Source: an uncultured bacterium
Lineage (GTDB): Bacteria > Cyanobacteriota > Vampirovibrionia > Gastranaerophilales > Gastranaerophilaceae
NCBI GenBank assembly: GCA_902489575.1
Contig: CABUAQ010000096.1
Coordinates: forward strand, 1-6,770
Reading direction: 5' to 3'
DNA: 6,770 bases
Shown: positions 1 through 4,957 of the stretch, in pieces
How the letters are laid out: every line of letters starts with the position of its first letter
Position numbering within the stretch: position 1 is the stretch's first letter
Position numbers and translations under genes: made by a program
The notes under the pieces: generated by a model
Databases searched by the model: none
The model's input: only the letters and a program-made list of their open reading frames with translations
What the model was told of the DNA's origin: nothing

Positions 1-169
1 GAATTGACCTGCTTTAAATATTAAAATTTTATTAATTATTATCATTAATCGTAAAATTTTTCATATTACTAGCAAAATTTTTTTTTGTTTGATTTAAAAT
101 AAATGGTGGTTACATGTTAACTATTTACATTAATCATATCAGACTTTTTAATATAACGGGTAAAAATAA
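1..169. other. AT-rich intergenic leader upstream of the small membrane-protein pair
   Basis: This stretch holds no credible gene. It is almost entirely A and T, with three copies of the octamer AAAATTTT starting at positions 23, 53 and 74. They are spaced 30 and 21 bases apart, close to whole helical turns, as in intrinsically bent DNA. The third copy runs into a long T-run ending near 87. The downstream part contains the candidate promoter listed separately. No convincing hairpin terminator or riboswitch-like structure was seen. Whether a gene lies to the left cannot be judged because the window begins here. Confidence 0.6.
124..152 (+). promoter_or_regulatory. Candidate sigma70-type promoter for the paralog pair
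   Basis: TTTACA at 124-129 (five of six matches to TTGACA) is followed after 17 bases by TTTAAT at 147-152 (five of six matches to TATAAT). Transcription would start near 159, leaving only about ten bases before the ATG at 170, which is unusually short. In DNA this AT-rich, near-consensus hexamers arise easily by chance, so this is only a candidate. A TAAAAT at 95-100 is an alternative -10 but has no good -35 partner. Confidence 0.35.
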
Positions 170-724
170 ATGTCATTAAGCAGCGGATTTAAAAAAATAT
201 GCGAATCTGTCGCAAAGGATAATAATCCTGCATATGCGGTGGTTGCAATCGCTACAGCAAAAGGGATTTTTAGACCATTATTCACAATGATGGATAAAAA
301 AGAATCTCCGGAAACAAAGAAATATACAGCATTGAGAGAAGGCTTAACCGAAGTTATAGCAATTCCAACATATCTGGCATGCGGAGCGCTGGCAGGCAAA
401 GGCGCCGCACTAATAAAAGATGCAGAAAAAGCGGCAAAAGCAAAACATAATCTTCGCTTTGTAGGGGTATGTACCGCTGCCCTCGTTGTTATTCCAGGAC
501 TTTGTTCTCTTGTTGTTAAACCTTTTACAGACAAAATTTTTCACAAAAATAGTAAAGACAACAATAATGAAAACCCGTCAGCTGCAAAACTTGATATTAC
601 ATCTGAAACTCCGGAGCTTAAAGTGCCAATATCACAAACCGGACACATGCTGGATGTGAGCAGGTATAACACTCACAATATTAATCTTGGAAGTTTTACA
701 AACAATGGTATGAGGGTAGGATAA
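170..724 (+). CDS. Small membrane-associated protein of unknown function, tandem paralog 1
   Basis: The predicted protein has 184 residues and I do not recognise a named family. It has a short N-terminal segment, then a motif at residues 31-59 with K31, R35-P36, F38, M41-D42-K43, T49-K50-K51-Y52, E57 and L59. A moderately hydrophobic segment follows (about 60-80), then a strongly hydrophobic one (about 97-118) ending in a proline/lysine-rich stretch. The tail (about 125-184) is hydrophilic and Asn/Ser-rich. No signal peptide with a cleavage site is apparent, so one or two membrane passes are likely. The next gene product shares the motif without gaps, which shows both are real and homologous. 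The ATG at 170 is preceded only by a weak GGG at 158-160. The stop at 722-724 is one base from the next start, so the two genes form an operon. The function is unknown, and the membrane location is inferred from hydrophobicity alone. Confidence 0.8.
   Translation: MSLSSGFKKICESVAKDNNPAYAVVAIATAKGIFRPLFTMMDKKESPETKKYTALREGLTEVIAIPTYLACGALAGKGAALIKDAEKAAKAKHNLRFVGVCTAALVVIPGLCSLVVKPFTDKIFHKNSKDNNNENPSAAKLDITSETPELKVPISQTGHMLDVSRYNTHNINLGSFTNNGMRVG
712..721 (+). promoter_or_regulatory. Ribosome binding site for the second paralog, inside the end of the first
   Basis: GAGGG at 712-716 lies nine bases before the ATG at 726, and AGGA at 718-721 lies four bases before it. Both are within the last codons of the upstream gene or touch its stop codon. 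This supports the 726 start and suggests that translation of the second gene depends on ribosomes finishing the first. Confidence 0.6.
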
Positions 725-725
725 T

Positions 726-1325
726 ATGATAAACGGAATACAAAATTTAATATCAAACCCAACTCTATATAATATGACCCAAAGTACAATTACTCAGGTT
801 ACCACAGAAACTTGCCTAAAAGCAGTTGGACGTCCTGCATTTATTTTAATGGACAAAAATATAGACAATCAAACTAAAAAGTATTCTTCTACCAAAGAAT
901 TTTTATATCAATTAACCTGTTTAGGAATTTATTTAGCTGCTGTTATGCCACTGCTTAGAAAATGTACCTTTGCAGCCGCTAAAAAACTATACAAAAATGA
1001 ACCTGTGTTTCAGGCATTTAAAAACTCAGGAGAGTTCTTAAACTATCATAAGCTCGATGAAACAGGAAAGATCGCAAAACTTAATGAAATAAATCAAAAC
1101 TTAAAATCAGGCGATAAGTTTGTAAAAGAAAATATCAATGAAAACTTTGCAAAAGGATTAATTGAGATAAGTTCAATTGCAGGTTCAGTTACGGGATTAG
1201 CAATTATTGCACCAATTGCCTCTCATCCTTTAATTCACCCGATATTAAAAGTTCTGGGGGTAGATAAAAAAAATGATAAACCTGAACAAGACCAAACAAT
1301 TCAACCTGCTCAAATAAACAAATAA
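726..1325 (+). CDS. Small membrane-associated protein of unknown function, tandem paralog 2
   Basis: The predicted protein has 199 residues and no family I can name. Residues 32-60 repeat the motif of the preceding gene product, shifted by one residue: K32, R36-P37, F39, M42-D43-K44, T50-K51-K52-Y53, E58 and L60. The alignment continues without gaps into a hydrophobic segment (about 61-78) that shares Tyr-Leu-Ala. A charged middle region (about 80-143) is some 50 residues longer than in paralog 1. A second hydrophobic segment (about 145-176) ends in a proline-rich stretch resembling the end of the equivalent segment in paralog 1. The tail is short and rich in Lys, Asp and Gln. The divergence suggests an old duplication with separate roles, perhaps two subunits of one complex; that is inference. 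The gene ends one base from the stop of the convergent hydE. Confidence 0.8.
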   Translation: MINGIQNLISNPTLYNMTQSTITQVTTETCLKAVGRPAFILMDKNIDNQTKKYSSTKEFLYQLTCLGIYLAAVMPLLRKCTFAAAKKLYKNEPVFQAFKNSGEFLNYHKLDETGKIAKLNEINQNLKSGDKFVKENINENFAKGLIEISSIAGSVTGLAIIAPIASHPLIHPILKVLGVDKKNDKPEQDQTIQPAQINK

Positions 1326-1326
1326 C

Positions 1327-2349
1327 TTATTTACCACCCCGAAAACCTTTGTTTTTTGAAACAGTCCTTCCAATTACGGAAAGTTTATCAGAAATAGCTT
1401 CAATAACACCTTTGTAGCATCCGTTTATACCCGCTTTGTTTGGATAAATTTCATAGTTTTGAGCAATTACCAGACCTGTAACATTGGGCATAAAAACATT
1501 CGCACCGGATTGTAATGCAATCATTCTTCCATTTGGATACAGCGTTTCCATAGCCGTTGTTGCAGGGATATTTATGTCGGGAAGCAGAAGCCTTGTAATT
1601 GCCATAACCCGTAAAGATAAATCAAAACTTCCATGAGCTGATTTGGCTAACGGAGTTTGAGGATGAGGAATAAAGGGACCTACACCAACCATATCCGCAT
1701 CAACAGTTTTAAAAAAGAGAATATCATCAGCCAAGGATTCTACACTCTGATTTGGTAATCCTATTAAACAACCTGTCCCCGTTTCATAACCAAGCTCTTT
1801 TAAGTATTTTAAACATCTGACTCTATTATCAAAATCCATATTCGGATGCATTGTTTTGTATAAATTTCTGTCAGTAGTTTCGATCCTTAATAAAAATCTG
1901 TCGGCACCTGCTTGTTTAAACGCTTTATAATCTTCAAAACTTCTTTCACCAATACTCAAGGTTAATGCAACGTCAAACTTTTTAATTCCTTCAATAACTT
2001 CACGCATAACATCCTTATCAAAAAACACATCCTCGCCGCCTTGTAAAACAATCGTTTTAAAACCGTTATCAACGGCTTGTTTTGCAACCAAAATGATTTC
2101 ATCTTTTAATAATCTATACCTGTTTACACTTTTATTTTCAACTCTTATGCCGCAATATTGACAATTACAACGGCAAATATTAGTAAATTCAATTAACCCT
2201 CTCAAATGAACTTCATTACCAACATACAATTGTCTGACTTCATCTGCAGCTTTGAATAAATCAGAAGCATCCGACATAATTAAAAGCTCTACTATCTCTG
2301 ATTTTTCAAGATTATGAGTTTGTTTTGCTTTATTTAATAATTTGTTCAT
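1327..2349 (-). CDS. hydE: [FeFe]-hydrogenase maturation radical SAM enzyme HydE
   Basis: The 340-residue protein is close to the usual length (about 350) for HydE, a cytoplasmic radical SAM enzyme that, with HydG and HydF, builds the diiron subcluster of the [FeFe]-hydrogenase H-cluster. It carries the CX3CX2C cluster motif (C59, C63, C66, with an extra C61) in an Ile-Glu-Phe-Thr-Asn context. Other family signatures are Leu-Gln-Gly-Gly-Glu-Asp near 102-107, Leu-Leu-Arg-Ile-Glu-Thr near 153-158, a Gly-Leu-Pro-Asn-Gln turn near 197-201, Gly-Pro-Phe-Ile-Pro-His-Pro at 224-230 and Ile-Pro-Ala-Thr-Thr-Ala near 261-266. These match the Thermotoga maritima enzyme as I recall it. The C-terminal part has one cysteine (C311) where that enzyme has three for an accessory cluster, which is known to be dispensable and variable. 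No hydF, hydG or hydrogenase gene is in the window. The ATG at 2347-2349 has a weak GGAA-type binding site. PylB and BioB are related alternatives but fit less well. Confidence 0.92.
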   Translation of the reverse strand: MNKLLNKAKQTHNLEKSEIVELLIMSDASDLFKAADEVRQLYVGNEVHLRGLIEFTNICRCNCQYCGIRVENKSVNRYRLLKDEIILVAKQAVDNGFKTIVLQGGEDVFFDKDVMREVIEGIKKFDVALTLSIGERSFEDYKAFKQAGADRFLLRIETTDRNLYKTMHPNMDFDNRVRCLKYLKELGYETGTGCLIGLPNQSVESLADDILFFKTVDADMVGVGPFIPHPQTPLAKSAHGSFDLSLRVMAITRLLLPDINIPATTAMETLYPNGRMIALQSGANVFMPNVTGLVIAQNYEIYPNKAGINGCYKGVIEAISDKLSVIGRTVSKNKGFRGGK

Positions 2350-2372
2350 AATTCATTTCCAATACAAACTTA

Positions 2373-2401
2373 ACTATATAACAAAGGCAAGATTTCAAAA
2401 A
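2373..2401 (-). promoter_or_regulatory. Possible hydE promoter overlapping the terminator hairpin
   Basis: On the minus strand TATAGT (2373-2378) matches the -10 consensus at five of six positions. A -35 is poor: TTTTTG (2396-2401) at 17 bases, or TTGAAA (2393-2398) at an overly short 14 bases. If used, it would give hydE its own transcript with a leader of roughly 18 bases. It lies within the terminator-like hairpin region, so this assignment is weak. Confidence 0.25.
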
Positions 2402-2410
2402 CCTTGCCCT
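2376..2410 (-). terminator. Rho-independent terminator-like hairpin after the acyl ligase gene
   Basis: On the minus strand, bases 2410-2403 pair with 2391-2384 in an eight-base-pair stem that includes one G-U wobble and encloses an 11-base loop. The core is GGCAAG/CTTGCC. The stem runs directly into a U-rich stretch (TTTGTTATAT, partly in the stem base). Read on the plus strand, the wobble becomes an A-C mismatch and no T-run follows, so the element is oriented to stop transcription coming from the ligase gene, whose stop codon is 19 bases upstream. Confidence 0.55.
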
Positions 2411-2429
2411 GATTATTATAAAATTTCAA

Positions 2430-4103
2430 TTAATAACAAGCCATTGTTTCTTCTTTTACTACATTTCGTTTAACTTTTCTTGTTGCAGTCCTTGGAAGCG
2501 GTTCTTTGCGGACAACAATATTAACAGGGCGTTTGTAGGCTGCTAACTGAACAGAAAGTTTCTTAATCTCTTGTCCGATAAAAGCCTGCAAATCATCTTC
2601 ATTCTTGTATTTATCCAATACATCTTGAGTTGGAACAACAACCGTCATGATTTCTTCAGTACCATCTTTAGCACCTGAAGTTCTTGTCGCACCAAAAACA
2701 CAAATTTCGGCAAAATAGGGACACTGCTCCAATACAGCCTCAACCTCTTCAGGAAAAACTTTCTTCCCACCCGATAAAACAATCATATTTTTAATACGAC
2801 CGGTAATATAAAGTCTTCCATCAGAATCAAATTCTCCGATATCTCCGGTATGAAGCCAGCCGTCTTCTTCTAAAACCTCAGCCGTCCTTTCCGGATTATT
2901 ATAATAACCTTTCATAACAGAAGGGCCTTTAACAAGTAATTCACCTGTTTCAGAATCAATTTTTGCATCATAAGAATCGAGAACTAATCCCACTGACAGT
3001 AATTTTCTATCATCACCACGGTCAATTGAAATTATAGGACTTGTTTCTGACAATCCATAAGCTTGGAATATTTTTATTCCAATTCTTTCAAAAAACTCAC
3101 CGACAGAAGGATCTAGCGGAGCTCCGCCTGTAATAAATCCATAGAAATTACCCCCGAATTTTGCAAGAATACTTCTGAATAACTGACGTTTTATAGAATA
3201 ATCAGTAATATATTCAGCAGCTGCATAAGATCTTTCAAATAGTAGTTTTTCTTCATCCGGCCATGATTTTATTTCTGCTTCTATTGTGTTTTTCAAAAGT
3301 TTCATAAACGCAGGTACAACAATCATAAAATCAATTTTCTTTTCTCTCATATCTCCCAAAACATCTTTTGGTTTCAAACTTTGAGGATAAAAAATAGATG
3401 ACCCTCTATTTAAAAAAGTTGAAAAACCTACAGTCAATTCAAACAAGTGGTTCATCGGAAGAATTGACAACAAATTAACATTATCATGCGGTAAAATTTC
3501 AGGTAAAATCTTAGACATTCCCCAAACTTGAGATGTCATATTCCCAAAGGTTGTCTGTACACCTTTCGGAGCACCTGTTGTCCCAGATGTATAAATAATA
3601 AGTGCAGTATCTCTTAATGAACGATGACGCCATTTACACTCTCTGCCTGTCGGTAAATCATATAAGCTCGGATACTTCGAATCATGTTTAGGCTCATCCA
3701 TAATTATAATATGTTTAATAGATGAAATCCTTTTTTGAAGTTCCAGCCCTTTTTCCAAATTAGCTTGAGATACAGCAAGCACAGCAGGCTGACAACTTGT
3801 TAGAATAGATTCTAATTCATATATTGTCAATTTGTTATCCAATGGCACTGTAACCATACCTGAAATTACAGCAGCAAAAAGACACGCCCCCATCTCCGGC
3901 ATTGATTCTGATAATATCGCAAGTTTTTCACCCTTTGCCATCTGCAAATCGGTTATTAAATAACTTGCAAACTGTTTTGTTAATAAACTCAACCCCTTAT
4001 ATGTTAATTCTTTCCATCCATAACGATTTCGTTTACCAAGAGCAATTCTTTCACCATACAGTTTTGTATTTTGATCAAGCAGTGACAAAATATTCTCTTT
4101 CAT
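2430..4103 (-). CDS. AMP-forming acyl-CoA (or acyl-ACP) synthetase, FadD/Aas-like
   Basis: This adenylate-forming enzyme has 557 residues from the chosen start. It would activate a fatty acid with ATP to an acyl-adenylate and transfer it to CoA or ACP. The family motifs are present in order: the phosphate-binding loop Tyr-Thr-Ser-Gly-Thr-Thr-Gly-Ala-Pro-Lys-Gly (171-181), Tyr-Gly-Leu-Ser-Glu-Thr-Ser-Pro (349-356), Thr-Gly-Asp (419-421), the hinge Gly-Arg-Ile-Lys-Asn (435-439) and the C-terminal Pro-Arg-Thr-x3-Lys with catalytic lysine near K543. No PlsC acyltransferase domain is attached. The ATG at 4101-4103 is preferred because GGGAGA (4111-4116) stands seven bases before it. An in-frame TTG at 4137-4139 would add 12 residues, but it lies almost at the predicted transcription start. 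The neighbouring acyl-ACP thioesterase supports a fatty-acyl substrate. Chain length, and CoA versus ACP as acceptor, cannot be told from the sequence. Confidence 0.9.
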   Translation of the reverse strand: MKENILSLLDQNTKLYGERIALGKRNRYGWKELTYKGLSLLTKQFASYLITDLQMAKGEKLAILSESMPEMGACLFAAVISGMVTVPLDNKLTIYELESILTSCQPAVLAVSQANLEKGLELQKRISSIKHIIIMDEPKHDSKYPSLYDLPTGRECKWRHRSLRDTALIIYTSGTTGAPKGVQTTFGNMTSQVWGMSKILPEILPHDNVNLLSILPMNHLFELTVGFSTFLNRGSSIFYPQSLKPKDVLGDMREKKIDFMIVVPAFMKLLKNTIEAEIKSWPDEEKLLFERSYAAAEYITDYSIKRQLFRSILAKFGGNFYGFITGGAPLDPSVGEFFERIGIKIFQAYGLSETSPIISIDRGDDRKLLSVGLVLDSYDAKIDSETGELLVKGPSVMKGYYNNPERTAEVLEEDGWLHTGDIGEFDSDGRLYITGRIKNMIVLSGGKKVFPEEVEAVLEQCPYFAEICVFGATRTSGAKDGTEEIMTVVVPTQDVLDKYKNEDDLQAFIGQEIKKLSVQLAAYKRPVNIVVRKEPLPRTATRKVKRNVVKEETMACY

Positions 4104-4110
4104 ACATATA

Positions 4111-4116
4111 TCTCCC
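4111..4116 (-). promoter_or_regulatory. Strong ribosome binding site that fixes the ligase start
   Basis: GGGAGA on the minus strand is separated from the ATG at 4101-4103 by seven bases, ideal for initiation there. It lies inside the reading frame of the longer TTG-initiated version, arguing that the 12 extra N-terminal residues are not real. Confidence 0.75.
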
Positions 4117-4142
4117 TGTTCAACATTATTTTCTTTCAAGAA

Positions 4143-4171
4143 ATTATATCATAAATATTTCATATTGACTA
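4143..4171 (-). promoter_or_regulatory. Extended -10 promoter for the acyl ligase gene
   Basis: On the minus strand a perfect TATAAT (4143-4148) is preceded by TGA, giving the extended -10 form TGnTATAAT. A TAGTCA (4166-4171; four of six matches to TTGACA) stands exactly 17 bases upstream and overlaps the stop codon of the thioesterase gene. The start of transcription would be near 4136, giving a leader of about 33 bases that contains the ligase binding site. This is the best promoter in the window. Confidence 0.6.
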
Positions 4172-4945
4172 TAAACTTTGATATTCAAATCTTAATAAAC
4201 ACAGTTCTTCTCCTGTATTTACATTTTTTATTACATGCTCTGTCGATAAATTTTCCATATCATATCGAACCTGAGAAATAATATCGTCCCCATATTTAAC
4301 TTCGTGCTTAAAATAAATATCCATAGTTTTTAACTTATGAGAACTTCTGAATTTATAATCCAAAACTTCCATTGCCCAGGTGATATAAACAGTATTATTG
4401 ACATGGTCATTTATATCTAAATCATCATATCTGACATGAAAAACTTTTTGAAAATCAAAAGTTTCAAAAGAGCTTAATTTACGTAATGTCAAATCATCCT
4501 CACGCTTTTCATACCTTAAAAAATCAGGATATTCATTTTGAATACTCACAACCGATTTATTTTCAAGATTAACAATAAACCAGCTTGACGATGCCCTCAA
4601 ATAGCGTCTATTTGAATTACAATCAAACACCTCAAAATCACGATACGCAGTCATACGATTGCAGCCACGACTTTCTGTCTGAATTTTCAACCCGCTTACA
4701 TTTACAGGATAATCATCGAACTCCACCCTGTATCTTATCAAAAACCAACCTAAACCCTTTTTGTAAAGCTCATCCCAACAATATTGATGTCCGTAATGAT
4801 CAATTGATTTTGCCGCCAAATCCTGCATAAAATTGAACAATACAGCCGGTTTCAGCATATATTGCCTATCAATTTCAGAAATCGAAACAGGATAATTACG
4901 CTCCAATGTAACCAAAGAAGTACCTTCATTTATCACTATAGTCAT
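4169..4945 (-). CDS. Acyl-ACP thioesterase (double hotdog fold, FatA/FatB-like)
   Basis: The 258-residue protein is the normal length for bacterial acyl-ACP thioesterases, which hydrolyse acyl-ACP to free fatty acid and ACP in the cytoplasm. The N-terminal hotdog (about 10-135) carries the substrate-side features, including Met-Gln-Asp-Leu-Ala-Ala (40-45) and Gly-Trp-Phe-Leu-Ile-Arg (66-71). The C-terminal hotdog (about 160-255) has Asp-Leu-Asp-Ile-Asn-Asp-His-Val-Asn-Asn at 175-184. It supplies D177, N179 and H181, matching the Asp/Asn/His set of plant FatB. E215 lies 34 residues after H181, the same spacing as the fourth plant catalytic residue as I recall it. The enzyme therefore looks complete and active. 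The ATG at 4943-4945 has an excellent binding site. The gene follows the phosphate transporter by 12 bases and precedes the acyl ligase, which could re-activate its product. Acyl-chain preference cannot be read from the sequence. Confidence 0.93.
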   Translation of the reverse strand: MTIVINEGTSLVTLERNYPVSISEIDRQYMLKPAVLFNFMQDLAAKSIDHYGHQYCWDELYKKGLGWFLIRYRVEFDDYPVNVSGLKIQTESRGCNRMTAYRDFEVFDCNSNRRYLRASSSWFIVNLENKSVVSIQNEYPDFLRYEKREDDLTLRKLSSFETFDFQKVFHVRYDDLDINDHVNNTVYITWAMEVLDYKFRSSHKLKTMDIYFKHEVKYGDDIISQVRYDMENLSTEHVIKNVNTGEELCLLRFEYQSL

Positions 4946-4950
4946 AACAC

Positions 4951-4956
4951 CCCTCC
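4951..4956 (-). promoter_or_regulatory. Strong ribosome binding site for the thioesterase gene
   Basis: GGAGGG on the minus strand is five bases from the thioesterase ATG and directly follows the stop codon (4958-4960) of the upstream transporter gene. It is the best Shine-Dalgarno match in the window. A ribosome terminating on the transporter message would be positioned to re-initiate here. Confidence 0.75.
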
Positions 4957-4957
4957 G

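Noticed and set aside
148..534. Open frame of 128 codons on the minus strand opposite the first paralog
   Set aside because: It lies largely inside the plus-strand gene, whose reality is supported by its paralog next door. The antisense product is of low complexity with no recognisable domain.
1340..1357. Small AAAAC/GTTTT hairpin with short T-run, as a plus-strand terminator for the paralog pair
   Set aside because: It has only five mainly A-T pairs and two further T residues, and it lies inside the hydE coding sequence. It is too weak to call.
1327..2349. Biotin synthase or pyrrolysine synthase PylB as identity for the radical SAM gene
   Set aside because: These relatives share the fold and the CX3CX2C motif, but the Gly-Pro-Phe-Ile-Pro-His-Pro and Ile-Pro-Ala-Thr-Thr-Ala segments fit HydE. 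No biotin or pyrrolysine genes are nearby.
3902..4168. Open frame of 88 codons on the plus strand over the ligase N-terminus
   Set aside because: It overlaps a gene with complete family motifs and has no ribosome binding site or recognisable product.
4585..4830. Open frame of 81 codons on the plus strand inside the thioesterase
   Set aside because: It is an antisense shadow of a well-supported enzyme gene and its product looks like random polar sequence.
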